From the NCBI GenBank assembly GCA_903847975.1, contig CAINFC010000101.1, positions 78,419 to 142,418 of the forward strand: a stretch of DNA of 64,000 nt, read 5' to 3'. Under the pieces are notes generated by a model that searched no databases, was not told the origin of the DNA, and worked only from the letters and a program-made list of their open reading frames with translations. The position numbers were made by a program, and so were the translations under genes. The stretch comes from an uncultured Acidobacteriota bacterium. GTDB taxonomy: Bacteria > Acidobacteriota > UBA6911 > CAINFC01. Position 1 is the stretch's first letter; each line of letters opens with the position of its first letter. This document shows positions 1-8,832 of this stretch, piece by piece.

Positions 1-149
1 GAATGCCATCCTGGATTTCCTGGCGGAGAATTCGGCGTCGTTCGGTATAAGTGCTGGCTTTGAACATAGGCTTTGCTTTGGCTCTGGTATCCTTGGTCCT
101 TTTCCCTGCTCCTGCCGGGAACAGGAAAGACAATTTTGATCGCTGCGTC
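1..149. other. Left-edge stretch with no supported gene
   Basis: No start-to-stop gene is convincing here. Frame 2 on the plus strand is open from the left edge to about position 140, so this may be the 3' end of a gene lying outside the window, but the peptide shows no recognisable motif. Confidence 0.3.
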
Positions 150-178
150 TTGACAGAGAACGCTTTCCCCTCTATTTT
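150..178 (+). promoter_or_regulatory. Sigma70-type promoter for the first DUF1080 gene
   Basis: TTGACA at 150-155 and TATTTT at 173-178 are separated by exactly 17 bases. The predicted transcript would start near 185 and leave a leader of about 60 bases. That leader ends in AAAGGAG, seven bases before the ATG at 244. Assignment rests on consensus match only. Confidence 0.55.
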
Positions 179-243
179 AGGGTACGTGTCTGTTTTTTCA
201 AAACAATGATTTTTGTTCATTCTCTCTTGAAAGGAGTTTTCTG

Positions 244-1053
244 ATGCGAATCCCTCGACTGACGCGGCTCCGCGCAGGCATTCTGCTGCTTGCCGGGATC
301 CTGGTCCTTACCCCGTCCTTTCTGGCGGCGCAGTCCTCGAAAGCCGATTTAAACTGGAATGTTCATGATCCGACGCGCCCTATGGCCACCGTAGTGACCC
401 CGGGCACCCCGAGTACGGAGGAAAAGGCGGGTTCGCCTCCCTCCGATGCCATCGTTCTTTTCAACGGCAAGGATCTTTCCGGCTGGATCAGCGATAAGAC
501 CAAAGGCCCCGCGGAGTGGAAGGTGGAAAACGGAACCATGGAAGCGGTCAAGGGAAAAGGGGGCATTCGCACCAGCCAGGGCTTTGGCGACTGCCAGTTG
601 CACATCGAATGGAGAACGCCCGATCCGCCGGTCGGGAAGGGGCAGGATCGCGGCAACAGTGGTGTTTTCCTGATGGGCATCTACGAAGTTCAAGTGCTCG
701 ACACCTACCAGGCCCAGACCTATGCCGACGGCCAGGCCGGGGCTCTTTACGGGCAGTTCCCTCCGCTGGTCAATCCGATCCTTCCTCCGGGCAAGTGGCA
801 GACCTACGATATCATTTTCCACCGGCCGAGGTTCGACAAGGACGGCCAGGTGACCCGACCGGCCTATGTCACCGTGTTCATGAACGGGGTTCTAGTCCAG
901 GACAACGCCGAGCTGACCGGGCCCACCTCTCACAAGGCCCGGCCGGCCTATAAAGCCCATGCCGACCGGATGCCGCTGGGCCTGCAGGACCACGCCCACC
1001 CGGTGCGCTTCCGCAATATCTGGGTCCGGGACCTGGAAAAACCCGCTCAATAA
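244..1053 (+). CDS. Secreted DUF1080 (3-keto-disaccharide hydrolase-type) protein
   Basis: 269 residues. An N-terminal signal peptide (hydrophobic stretch about 10-28, cleavage near AAQS) is followed by one DUF1080 domain, about residues 68-265. Its opening motif VLFNGKDLSGW is the hallmark of this concanavalin-like family. The family is linked to cleavage of 3-keto-glycosides and is common in secreted proteins of Acidobacteriota, Planctomycetota and Bacteroidota. Central motifs such as RGNSGVFL and YEVQVLD are well kept, so the fold looks intact. Start chosen at the ATG after a clear AAAGGAG. It is a single gene with its own promoter, convergent with the UroD-like operon. A second DUF1080 protein lies at 52000-52938. 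The exact substrate cannot be told. Confidence 0.9.
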   Translation: MRIPRLTRLRAGILLLAGILVLTPSFLAAQSSKADLNWNVHDPTRPMATVVTPGTPSTEEKAGSPPSDAIVLFNGKDLSGWISDKTKGPAEWKVENGTMEAVKGKGGIRTSQGFGDCQLHIEWRTPDPPVGKGQDRGNSGVFLMGIYEVQVLDTYQAQTYADGQAGALYGQFPPLVNPILPPGKWQTYDIIFHRPRFDKDGQVTRPAYVTVFMNGVLVQDNAELTGPTSHKARPAYKAHADRMPLGLQDHAHPVRFRNIWVRDLEKPAQ

Positions 1054-1080
1054 ATGAGAAAGGTGCAATAAGTCTCCGGG

Positions 1081-1170
1081 TGACAGGCTATTTCGTATTT
1101 CTTCCCGGTCTTCCTGTCTTCCTGTGAGTCCGTTCTTTTCACAGGAAGACAGGAAGATCCGGAAGGGATA
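1081..1170 (+). repeat. Dispersed palindromic intergenic repeat, copy 1
   Basis: A perfect 18-bp stem (CTTCCTGTCTTCCTGTGA at 1110-1127, complement at 1139-1156) encloses an 11-base loop. Flanking GACAGGCTATTTCG (left) and CCGGAAGGG (right) recur in other copies at about 16.2, 32.1 and 39.4 kb. No T tract follows, so it is not a classical terminator, although it lies between convergent genes. The tag CCGGTAAAAAGTC follows at 1173-1185 and accompanies other copies. Confidence 0.8.
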
Positions 1171-1233
1171 ACCCGGTAAAAAGTCCCACCTCTTTGCATT
1201 TCCCTCGGGCCAAGCCCTGAAAAAATCCGCTTA

Positions 1234-1430
1234 CCCGGGGTAGCGCCTGTGCGGCGCAACCCCGGGCTGTGATCCGGAACCCCTAAACTTTGGGGTTCTC
1301 GGACTTTTCGCACTTTCGCTTTCCTGGATGCCGCTGTAAAAAGTCGAGAATCAACCTGCAACCATCTCACAAACGAAATCTGTATGGAGTTCAAGCTTTA
1401 GCTTGCGTGCCACAAGCGGAAACCCGCTTG
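1234..1430. repeat. Cluster of three further hairpins between convergent genes
   Basis: The rest of the 432-bp gap between 1053 and 1486 holds no gene. Hairpin one pairs CCCGGGGT (1234-1241) with ACCCCGGG (1259-1266) and, inside, GCGCC (1243-1247) with GGCGC (1253-1257). Hairpin two pairs GAACCCC (1277-1283) with GGGGTTC (1292-1298). Hairpin three pairs CAAGCGG (1413-1419) with CCGCTTG (1424-1430). They could end transcription from both sides or be remains of mobile palindromes. Confidence 0.55.
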
Positions 1431-1485
1431 CAGCGTGCCGCCTGAGGCGGAATTCCCTGCGACAGCCCTTTTGGGAAAAGGCAAC

Positions 1486-2520
1486 CTACCGCAAGTCCGG
1501 GTCATAAAAAGCCAGAACGTTCTCGGGGGGAACTTCCGGCTGGAAAAGGTGGCCGGGAGCCAGTATGTAGCCGCCGCTTTCGCCCAGGACCCGGCAATAC
1601 CCAGCCACGGTGCTCCGGACTTCTTCCGCGCTGCCGAAAGGGAGCAGCCGTTGCATGTCCACTCCTCCGTGAAAGGCAAGCCGCCCGCCGAACTCCGCGT
1701 GCAGCGCCTCCGGCTGCAAAGCCGGGCTCAAAGGCTGGATCGGGTCCAGCAGGTCCACGCCGAGCTTCTCCAGCGCCGGCAGAAAGGCACCTATATTGCC
1801 GCAGGAATGAAAAAGCACCCTGGCTCCCAGGCCGTGTATGGTGTCGCAAAGGGACCGCAGGTAGGGCGCGACAAACTCCTGGAACATCCTCGGTGAGATT
1901 AACGGCCCGGCCTGGTGGCCCAGGTCGCTGATGACCAGGTACAGGTCGATTCGCCCGCCGCTGGCTTCCGCTGCCCGCGTATAATCTTCCTGGTAAAACC
2001 GGGTGAAGCGGCTGCAGAGCGCATGAACCCAGTCCGGGTGCTCGACCAGATCGGAAAACCAGTTTTCCCAGCCGCGCACCAGGCCGGGCCGCTGCCAGAT
2101 GTCCGCAAAGCCGTAAAGCAAGGCGTAGTTTTCATGCCGGTCGCAATCTGCGGCGAGGCGGGAGTAGTCGAATCCGTCCGGAGAGGGCCACGGAAAGCGA
2201 TCCAGATCTTCCGCGCACCGGGCTCCGGCCAGGGCTCCCGGGAGATCCTCCCGCATGGGACCCCAGTCGGTCGGGCGGTAGAGGTACCTTTCTCCCCAGA
2301 AATTCTGACAGATGCCGCCCGGGAGCGATATCTCCGGCGGGCCGGGAACTTCCAGGTGGCGCAGATCCACCTGCAGCTGTCGCAGCAGTTTTTCCGGCGC
2401 ATCATGTCCGGTGTAGTCCAGGAGCCTCTTCCAGGCGGGGGGCTCGGCCCAGAAGTCGGCCGGGGTGCGGTCCGGTTTCTGATGGGAAAGGGCGGCCAGC
2501 ACCCTTTCCCGGGGAAGCAT
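1486..2520 (-). CDS. UroD/MtaA-like methyltransferase-family protein
   Basis: 344 residues, a full-length uroporphyrinogen decarboxylase-like TIM barrel beginning MLPRERVLAALSHQKPDR. The motif FHSCGN (about residue 240) matches the His-x-Cys metal-binding signature of the cobalamin-dependent methyltransferase branch (MtaA/MtbA-like) better than true HemE. HGGVDMQRLLP and GYILAPGHLFQ follow as in that branch. No corrinoid protein gene is nearby, so the methyl donor is unknown. It is the last gene of a four-gene operon; its ATG lies eight bases after the stop of the NagB-like gene. Context with sugar enzymes suggests a role in sugar-derivative metabolism rather than haem synthesis, but this is inference. 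Confidence 0.85.
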   Translation of the reverse strand: MLPRERVLAALSHQKPDRTPADFWAEPPAWKRLLDYTGHDAPEKLLRQLQVDLRHLEVPGPPEISLPGGICQNFWGERYLYRPTDWGPMREDLPGALAGARCAEDLDRFPWPSPDGFDYSRLAADCDRHENYALLYGFADIWQRPGLVRGWENWFSDLVEHPDWVHALCSRFTRFYQEDYTRAAEASGGRIDLYLVISDLGHQAGPLISPRMFQEFVAPYLRSLCDTIHGLGARVLFHSCGNIGAFLPALEKLGVDLLDPIQPLSPALQPEALHAEFGGRLAFHGGVDMQRLLPFGSAEEVRSTVAGYCRVLGESGGYILAPGHLFQPEVPPENVLAFYDPDLR

Positions 2521-2528
2521 GGCGGCCT

Positions 2529-3458
2529 TCAATGCATTTCCACGCCGCAGCTGCCGATACCCCCGCGATAAAAGTTGAACTGCACGTTGGGGTGCTCGCC
2601 CAGCAGAGACATGGGCACCGCCGTGTCCACGATTTTCTTGGCGATCATCAGGGTGGTCAGCCGCTGTCCGAACGGATTGTCGTGCGTGCCGGCGTGCCAG
2701 ATGGACACCTTTTCCGCTTTCCAGGTTTCCGCCGGGCCGACGGTAATCGCCTTGACCGGGACCAGGGTAACGTTCCCTCCCCCGCTGGTCCGCGCGTTCT
2801 GGGCGATGGTTACCGGGTGCAGGTCCACAACCCGCGTGGCCAGCTTTCGATATTCGGCCGCCGTCGGCGGATCGTTCCGGTAGCGTCCGGCGCGTCGCGG
2901 CGGATCGTTGAAAGCCCAGTGCTTGATGTCTCCCTGCCCGCCCTGCATGACCACGCACCGCACCCCTTCCCAGCTTTTCCGGTAGGCAGCGGTATCCGCC
3001 TTGGGAAAGTGAAGCTGGGCGTCAGGCATGACCAGCTCTTTGCGGATGCGCCGGAAACAGAGCTCGCGATCCGCCTTTTCGAAAGACAGAGGATGGGTGG
3101 GGGGAGCCTCGCGGTCCTCGAGATACCATTCGTCCATGCCCCAGAAGTGGGCGGCTTTCAGGGAAATCCCCAGCTCGTTGACCAGGCGGGCCACCAGCGG
3201 GAGCTGCTCGGTCGGCCCGATCGGCCCGCATATGCCGGCCGGATTGTCCGGCGTGGCCTGTCGCCAGGCGTGGATGTATTCCAGGGCCTCCGCCAGGTAG
3301 AAATCTTCCAGGGTATCGTAGAGCACGACCTGGAATCCGGGGCGGGAAAGCTTGCGCATTTTTTCCGCCGTCAGCGTGGCGGCATCCTGGATAATCGCGG
3401 TGTCCAGAGTGGTGTAATCCCACCAGTCCGGAGCCAGGGAACTCAGTTTTCGCGGCAT
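2529..3458 (-). CDS. Divergent NagB-like (glucosamine-6-phosphate isomerase family) protein
   Basis: 309 residues. NagB enzymes deaminate and isomerise glucosamine-6-phosphate to fructose-6-phosphate in the cytoplasm. [18 protein letters not shown] and the C-terminal half align by eye with the NagB fold. The usual catalytic-loop signature GEDGHIAFNEP is replaced by [11 protein letters not shown] (about residues 180-190), so the substrate may not be glucosamine-6-phosphate. Start chosen at the ATG at 3458, which has GAAAGG upstream; an in-frame extension to 3590 lacks family similarity and overlaps the previous gene. It sits between a PIG-L deacetylase and the UroD-like gene, which points to amino-sugar chemistry. 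Confidence 0.8.
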   Translation of the reverse strand: MPRKLSSLAPDWWDYTTLDTAIIQDAATLTAEKMRKLSRPGFQVVLYDTLEDFYLAEALEYIHAWRQATPDNPAGICGPIGPTEQLPLVARLVNELGISLKAAHFWGMDEWYLEDREAPPTHPLSFEKADRELCFRRIRKELVMPDAQLHFPKADTAAYRKSWEGVRCVVMQGGQGDIKHWAFNDPPRRAGRYRNDPPTAAEYRKLATRVVDLHPVTIAQNARTSGGGNVTLVPVKAITVGPAETWKAEKVSIWHAGTHDNPFGQRLTTLMIAKKIVDTAVPMSLLGEHPNVQFNFYRGGIGSCGVEMH

Positions 3459-3501
3459 GGCAAAGCCTTTCTGAAAATGGAGGAATGAAGTTTGGGCAAC
3501 G

Positions 3502-4356
3502 TCATATGTAGGGGGTTTCGAGAAGCTTCCGGTAGGCCGGATTGGGAAGATAATCGCGGCCCAGGTGCTGCAGCGGATCGGCCTCCGCAAGGCAGAAACC
3601 CAGGTGGCTGTGGCGGCGCCAGCCTTCCGCCAGGGGAAACTTGCCGGATTGCCGGCCCATCTCCCGGGACATATCCACCATCGTCCGGGTGTAGGAATTC
3701 AGTTTCTGGGTAGCCCCCAGCCAGTGCTGCTGGCTGCGGTGCTGCTGCAGGGCGGTCAGCTTCTGCTCCTGTACCGCAGTCACGTTGACAAAGCACCCCG
3801 GAAGGACTTTCCTTCCCAGGGCGTCTCTTAAGCCGTGGGGCATGCTGTGGTAGACCGTCAGGTCAAATGGCCGGCCCTGCCTTCGGGGAACGCTGACGAA
3901 GTTGACGGCTCCCCGGACAAAGGCGGCCGTCACGGTCAGCCGGCAGGCGTTCTGGTGGTCCTCCATGTAATCGTTGGGAGAGTGCGTCAGAATCAGGTCC
4001 GGCTCGATTTCCCGGATCACGGCGGCAAGGCGCCGGACCAGTTTCAGGTCGTAGAGAATTTCCAGGTCGCCGCAAAAAGGCGGATGGTAATGGGCGCCCA
4101 GCAGCCTGGCGGACTGCCTTGCTTCCTGCCCCCGTACCTGTGCGGTGCGCCGGGCGTCATATTGCAGCGAGCCCAGGTTTCCCGAAGCCAGGTTCAGGTA
4201 ATGAATTTCCGCCCCGATTCCTTTCAGCAGGAGAAGGGTGCCGGCCATCAGGAACTCGATATCGTCCGGGTGCGCGCCGACCGCCAGGGCGGTTTTCGGC
4301 GGCCGGGCGTCGCTCGGTCCGGGATTTTTCGGGGATTTCGTGGTACGGGCAGGCAT
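3502..4356 (-). CDS. PIG-L family (LmbE-like) deacetylase
   Basis: 284 residues. The N-terminal AHPDDIE motif (residues 28-34) supplies the zinc-binding His and catalytic Asp of PIG-L/LmbE N-acetylglucosamine deacetylases. The downstream zinc-ligand region is seen as [12 protein letters not shown]. There is no signal peptide, so it should act in the cytoplasm on a small N-acetylated sugar or conjugate. It lies 15 bases after the Gfo/Idh gene and 43 bases before the NagB-like gene, giving the order oxidoreductase, deacetylase, isomerase/deaminase, UroD-like. Start is the ATG at 4356; its Shine-Dalgarno is weak, consistent with coupling to the upstream gene. Confidence 0.88.
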   Translation of the reverse strand: MPARTTKSPKNPGPSDARPPKTALAVGAHPDDIEFLMAGTLLLLKGIGAEIHYLNLASGNLGSLQYDARRTAQVRGQEARQSARLLGAHYHPPFCGDLEILYDLKLVRRLAAVIREIEPDLILTHSPNDYMEDHQNACRLTVTAAFVRGAVNFVSVPRRQGRPFDLTVYHSMPHGLRDALGRKVLPGCFVNVTAVQEQKLTALQQHRSQQHWLGATQKLNSYTRTMVDMSREMGRQSGKFPLAEGWRRHSHLGFCLAEADPLQHLGRDYLPNPAYRKLLETPYI

Positions 4357-4371
4357 GGCGAAAGCTGTGGC

Positions 4372-5400
4372 TTATCTTTTTCTGTTCCGGTTTTTTTCCG
4401 CGGAGGCGTCCGCCTGGAAAATGACCTGGTGGGTGCGCATGGCATCGGCCAGGCTGGTCAGCGGCATTTCCTTTCCTTTCCGAATGGCGTCGAAAAAAGC
4501 TTCGAACTGCGTCTGGTACGGATGGTCGGAGACGTCCCCCGAGTCGAGCATTTTCATGGCCAGCCAGCTCCACTTGCTTTTGTCCGTGCCTGCCATTCGG
4601 CTGGAGTAAAACCGGTTGTCGAGCAGGCTGCCTTCGCTGCCCACCAGGTGGGTGTGGAAGTAGTAGGGCTGCAGGCAGTCGATCACCGCCGCGCACTTTC
4701 CCACCCTGCCGTCCTTGAACCGCAGAATGGTAACGCTGCTGGTGGGATATTCGTAGCGCGAAAAGTCCTGGTTGGCGGAATGGGTGGAGTAGCTGCAAAC
4801 CTGATCCACTTCCGGATCGCCCAGGCAATACAGCAGGGCGTCCATGGCGTGGCAGCCGGCGGACAGCAGGGCGCTGCCTCCGGACTCCCGGCGTATATTC
4901 CAGCGAAACTGCCCGTACCAGGGTCCGATCCCGTGGAAGTAGTCGACTTCCGCATAATGAATGGTTCCGAGCAGGCCCTGTTCGATGATCGCCCGTGTGG
5001 CCTGCAGCTGGCTCGAAAAGCGGCATTCGAAGCAGACACAGGTTTTGACCCCGGCGGCCTGCACCGCTTTCTGGACGGCCAGGCATTCCTTCCAGGATAG
5101 GGCAATCGGCTTTTCGAGAATGATATGCTTGCCGGCCTTGGCAGCAGCTACCGCCAGCCGGCCGTGCTTTTCCGGAAGATCGCAGATGGAGACTACATCC
5201 AATCCGGGATGGGCCAGCATTTCCTCGAACCGGCGATAGGTACGAATGGGGGACTGCCACTGGGCGCTGAGGTCGGCATCCGAAAGCGGCCGTGAGGAAC
5301 AGACCGCCACAACCCGGGCGTTCGGATTGCGGTTGATGGCGGCGATATGGGCTCCGGCAACCCAGCCGTAGCCGACGATGCCTACGTTCAATGGTTTCAA
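4372..5400 (-). CDS. Gfo/Idh/MocA family oxidoreductase
   Basis: 342 residues from the preferred TTG start at 5400, five bases after GGGAGG. The Rossmann fingerprint GIVGYGWVAGAHIAAI follows at once. EKPIAL (the conserved EKP motif) and a C-terminal alpha/beta domain (DYFHGIGPWYGQFRW, GCHAMDALLY) complete the family pattern. These NAD(P)-dependent enzymes oxidise or reduce sugar hydroxyls. An upstream ATG at 5499 in frame would add 33 residues rich in Pro and Arg that look non-coding. It is the first gene of the four-gene operon that ends with the UroD-like gene. No signal peptide; cytoplasmic. Confidence 0.87.
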   Translation of the reverse strand: MKPLNVGIVGYGWVAGAHIAAINRNPNARVVAVCSSRPLSDADLSAQWQSPIRTYRRFEEMLAHPGLDVVSICDLPEKHGRLAVAAAKAGKHIILEKPIALSWKECLAVQKAVQAAGVKTCVCFECRFSSQLQATRAIIEQGLLGTIHYAEVDYFHGIGPWYGQFRWNIRRESGGSALLSAGCHAMDALLYCLGDPEVDQVCSYSTHSANQDFSRYEYPTSSVTILRFKDGRVGKCAAVIDCLQPYYFHTHLVGSEGSLLDNRFYSSRMAGTDKSKWSWLAMKMLDSGDVSDHPYQTQFEAFFDAIRKGKEMPLTSLADAMRTHQVIFQADASAEKNRNRKR

Positions 5401-5624
5401 GTCAACCTCCCTGGAATGAATCGGTATGAGCCGGGCCGGGAAAGACCGCGGAAATCCCCGGCCGCGCGGAGGGGGACGGAATTCGTGTTGTGGTTCCATT
5501 TCATGGTATTCCCTCCTGAACGGCGGATTTCATTGTATCATGCGTTGGTCGGGAGGGCACCGGCGCCGGGTACAATTTGTTTTCTGTATCAACTGGGAAA
5601 TTTCGCGAAAAGGAGCCGATTCAT
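5401..5624. promoter_or_regulatory. Divergent promoter region
   Basis: This 224-bp space separates the minus-strand sugar operon from the plus-strand aldolase. A TACAAT hexamer occurs on each strand (5571-5576 plus; complement of 5531-5536 minus), but neither has a good -35 box at standard spacing. AAAGGAG precedes the aldolase ATG at 5625. The two units may be co-regulated from here. Confidence 0.35.
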
Positions 5625-6434
5625 ATGGACACCAAGGAGCACACCTGGGAGAATCCGGTATTATCGCGCCTGCGCTCGGGGCAGCCCGTGCTGGCCATGA
5701 CGCTGGTATCTAACAATGTGGAGGCTGCGGCCCATGCCGCCGGATTGGGCTTCCACTTCCTATGGGTGGAGATGGAGCACTCGCCCGTTACCCTGGAAAC
5801 CCTGCGTACGGTGGTTCTGGCCACCCGTTTCCTGCCGGCCATGGTATTTGCGCGCGTTCCGGTGAACGAACTCTGGACCGCCAAGCGGGTGCTGGACCAG
5901 GGAGTGACCGGGGTGATTTTTCCTTTCACCGGGACACCGGAACTGGCGGCCCAGGCGGCTGCCGCGTGCCGGTACCCGCCGCTCGGAAGGCGCGGCTCCG
6001 GAGCCGGCCTGGCCACGGCTTCCTGGCCGGAGCCCGGCAGCTACTACGACTCCGCGGACCGCAACGTGGCGGTGGTGGCGGTGATCGAGGAAAAGCGCGC
6101 CCTGGACGACATCGATGCCATTGCCGCGGTCCCCGGAATTGATATCCTGTTTATCGGCACCAGCGACCTGTCGTTCTCGCTCGGACTGCGCGGCCGTCAG
6201 GACGAGCCGGAGCTGAAAGAAGCCGTCGCGCGGATTGCCGCCGCCGCCAAAAAGCACGGCAAATTCCTGGGCCGGCCGGCCAAGAATGCGGAGCAGATCC
6301 GCACTTACATGGAGCAGGGATTTCTCCTTTTCCAGGTATGCACGGAGCTGGGCCTGATGAGCCTTGGGGCCCAGCAGATCCTGAGCCCGCTGGGACTGGC
6401 CGGGCTGCCCGGAGGGAAGAAAGCCCTTTACTGA
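5625..6434 (+). CDS. HpcH/HpaI family aldolase
   Basis: 269 residues. HpcH/HpaI enzymes are metal-dependent class II aldolases that cleave 2-keto-3-deoxy sugar acids to pyruvate plus an aldehyde. Visible signatures are WVEMEHSP, VFARVP (the conserved Arg), VIEEKRALDDID (Glu metal ligand) and GTSDLSFSLG (Asp metal ligand). Length and motifs are normal for the family. Start is the ATG at 5625 behind AAGGAG; an upstream in-frame start at 5577 would include that ribosome site. Divergent from the Gfo/Idh operon. Together with the sugar-acid dehydratases in this window it could perform the last step of a KDG-type route, though the substrate is not determined. Confidence 0.9.
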   Translation: MDTKEHTWENPVLSRLRSGQPVLAMTLVSNNVEAAAHAAGLGFHFLWVEMEHSPVTLETLRTVVLATRFLPAMVFARVPVNELWTAKRVLDQGVTGVIFPFTGTPELAAQAAAACRYPPLGRRGSGAGLATASWPEPGSYYDSADRNVAVVAVIEEKRALDDIDAIAAVPGIDILFIGTSDLSFSLGLRGRQDEPELKEAVARIAAAAKKHGKFLGRPAKNAEQIRTYMEQGFLLFQVCTELGLMSLGAQQILSPLGLAGLPGGKKALY

Positions 6435-6532
6435 TGAAGCGGTAAAAAAACCTGGAACCCCAACGTCTGCGGGTATCCCTGCCCGGGGCAGGCGCGAAGT
6501 GCGCCCAAGCCGGGCGGTATTGCGAAGCCCTT

Positions 6533-8731
6533 TCAGGGCTGCTGCCGCAGGCGTTCCAGCAGCCCGCGAGCTTGCGGATAATCCGGCTTCAGGCGGAGCG
6601 CTTCCTCGGCTTCCTGCCGCGCTTTTTCCATGTTGCCGCTCTGCGCATACGTTACCGCCAGGTTCAGGTGCAGGTTCGGGTTGCGCGGCGCCTGGAGGAT
6701 GGCCTTTTCCAGCGCCATCACCGCCGCCGGCAGGTTGCCTGACATGCCCAGGGCGACGGCCCGCTTTTCCCCGACAGCCGGGTCCGAAGGGGATTGGGCG
6801 GCAGCGGCATCCAGGAAGCGCAGGGCTTCCGCGGGCCGGCGCAGCTCCAGTCCCAGCGTTCCCAGGGCAAGGAGGGTTTCGGTGGACCAACCGGAGGCGA
6901 TCTTCAGCCCGGCCAGCCGCGCGGCTGCTTCCTCCGGCTGGCTTCCCTTGGCCAGCGCTCTCACCAGATCCAGCGCAGCGGCGTCTGCCGGCTCCCCGTC
7001 CCTTTCCGCAGCCTTTTCCAGATAAGGTACGGCTTCGGCGGCTCTGCCCTGGTCCAGCAGCACCTGCCCGAGAAGGAGGTTCGTTTTGGGCTGGTCCGGC
7101 TGGAGTTCCAAAGCCCTCCGCAAATGCGTTGCCGCGGCATCATACTCGTGCCGGTTCGCGTAGGCCAGGCCGGCCCGGTAGTGCAACAGTCCCGAGTCCC
7201 GGTGGTCCTTTTCGGTGCGCGCCAGCAGCTCCTCGGCGCGGGAGGCTTCCCCCCGCTGGATCAGCGCTACGGCCAGGCGCGCGCGCTCCTCCGGTTCCTG
7301 GTCATACTTTTCCCCGGGATCGATATTGGCTACGATGAGAAAGACCGCCAGTGCGGCAAGCGGCAGGGTCATGCGGGCCGGCTCATGCCGCAAACTCCAA
7401 AGCAGCGTGGCCGCGCGACCGGCGGCAACGGACAGCGGGACAAGAAGCGGCAGCTGATAGCGGTCAGTAACGAAAAACAGGAGAACCGAGGCCGCATAGG
7501 CCGCGGTCACCGCGGTCCAGGCTCCGATCCCCGACGGTGAAGCGCTTCCGTGCAATAAAAGCAGGAATCCGGTCATGCCGAGCGGCACCAGCAGCCAGGT
7601 CCCTACCGGCAGGAATCGGAGCCAGGTCGGCTCTTCGCGGCGGAAGAACGGATAGCTGTAATTCAGGCTCGGGCAGCCGGCGTTCAGGAGCAGAAAAAGC
7701 TTCCGGCCGGCAAGGTTCAAGGCTGCGTAAGGATTGTCCGCCATCCAGGCGAGCGCTTTACGGTAAAAGTAGGAGGAAACTTCCCGGTCCGTCAGCGCGC
7801 GGCCCAGCGCAGCGCCGGCCACCTTTCGGGCATCCGCAGCCTGTCCCCGGATGGTAGCCGATATTCCTTCGATCGGCTGATAGGCACCGTCGGCTTTGTC
7901 ATGGTTGCCGATAAAGAAGTTCAGGCCGCCGTGCGAGGTGATCAGGATCGCCTCCCCGGAAACCGCCCAATTGCGAACCGTTGCGGGGGCAATGGCCAGG
8001 GCGGAACCCAGGGCTATGCCGGCGGCGATCCGCAAAGCGCTTTCCCATTTCCCGGTAGCACGCCGGGCCTGAAAAGCGGCCAGCAGGATAAGCACGGCGA
8101 TGCAGAGAAGCAGGTTCGGGCGGTTCAGCGCGTGGAGCCCCAGCCCTGCGCCGGCCAGGGCCCAGGCCTGCGGCGTTTTCTCGCGGGCGGCCCGCGTGAC
8201 CAGGAATCCATCCAGGGCCATCAGCACCGGGTCCAGGGCCGATTGGAGGATGACCACCTCAAAGAAGGTCAGGATGCCCGACAGGGCCAGAAGCGCTCCG
8301 GTGACAAGCGACGACGGACGATCGAACCAGCGCCTGGCGGTCGCCATGGCGAGCCCTACGCCCAGGGTGCCGAGAACCGCTTGCACCAGGCGCGCTGCCA
8401 GCAGGGAGGGGCCGGCGATCCGGAAAATCAGGGCCAGGAAGTAAATGTAAAGCGGGGAAGCATAAAAGGCTTCGGAGCCGAAGAGCCAGTCGCCGCCGGC
8501 CACGCGCTGGGCGGCCTCCACGTAGAAGGCCGTATCCAGGGCGCCCATCGGCTGCAGCATCGGGTGATCGGACAGTTGCAGCGCCACGACCAGCTTGATG
8601 AGCAGAGCGCCGGCCAGCAGCAGTGCTGCCGGCCAGCCGATGCGCGGTGCGGGTTCCGGCTGTTTGCCCGCAGCGCCCGGAGCGGTCGGGTCCGAACCAC
8701 GGCGGGCAGGGGCTTTTTTTCTTTTGGACAT
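6533..8731 (-). CDS. GT39-like membrane glycosyltransferase with C-terminal TPR repeats
   Basis: 732 residues. A basic N-terminus is followed by about ten membrane segments (residues 30-470). The first outer loop carries GALDTAFYVEAAQRVAGGDWLFG, the acidic-motif arrangement of ArnT/PMT-type (GT39) lipid-linked sugar transferases. From about residue 475 to the end there are roughly seven tetratricopeptide repeats (for example LHYRAGLAYANRHEYDAAAT and LHLNLAVTYAQSGNMEKAR). GT39-TPR fusions are common in Acidobacteriota and related phyla and probably modify exported proteins or lipids. Start chosen at the ATG 8731 with a poly-Lys/Arg N-terminus; TTG 8779 is an alternative. Convergent with the aldolase gene. 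Confidence 0.82.
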   Translation of the reverse strand: MSKRKKAPARRGSDPTAPGAAGKQPEPAPRIGWPAALLLAGALLIKLVVALQLSDHPMLQPMGALDTAFYVEAAQRVAGGDWLFGSEAFYASPLYIYFLALIFRIAGPSLLAARLVQAVLGTLGVGLAMATARRWFDRPSSLVTGALLALSGILTFFEVVILQSALDPVLMALDGFLVTRAAREKTPQAWALAGAGLGLHALNRPNLLLCIAVLILLAAFQARRATGKWESALRIAAGIALGSALAIAPATVRNWAVSGEAILITSHGGLNFFIGNHDKADGAYQPIEGISATIRGQAADARKVAGAALGRALTDREVSSYFYRKALAWMADNPYAALNLAGRKLFLLLNAGCPSLNYSYPFFRREEPTWLRFLPVGTWLLVPLGMTGFLLLLHGSASPSGIGAWTAVTAAYAASVLLFFVTDRYQLPLLVPLSVAAGRAATLLWSLRHEPARMTLPLAALAVFLIVANIDPGEKYDQEPEERARLAVALIQRGEASRAEELLARTEKDHRDSGLLHYRAGLAYANRHEYDAAATHLRRALELQPDQPKTNLLLGQVLLDQGRAAEAVPYLEKAAERDGEPADAAALDLVRALAKGSQPEEAAARLAGLKIASGWSTETLLALGTLGLELRRPAEALRFLDAAAAQSPSDPAVGEKRAVALGMSGNLPAAVMALEKAILQAPRNPNLHLNLAVTYAQSGNMEKARQEAEEALRLKPDYPQARGLLERLRQQP

Positions 8732-8832
8732 AAAAAATGATACCAGCTTGGAATCGGGCCGCCAGGTCTTCCGGGTCAATCGGGCGGGGGCCGGCTGTCA
8801 TGCCGGCCGCCCGCAGAAAAAGCGGCGAACCT

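Noticed and set aside
1110..1156. Perfect 18-bp stem read as an intrinsic terminator
   Set aside because: No T tract on either side and the element recurs in other gaps, including a divergent one at 39.3 kb, where a terminator makes no sense.
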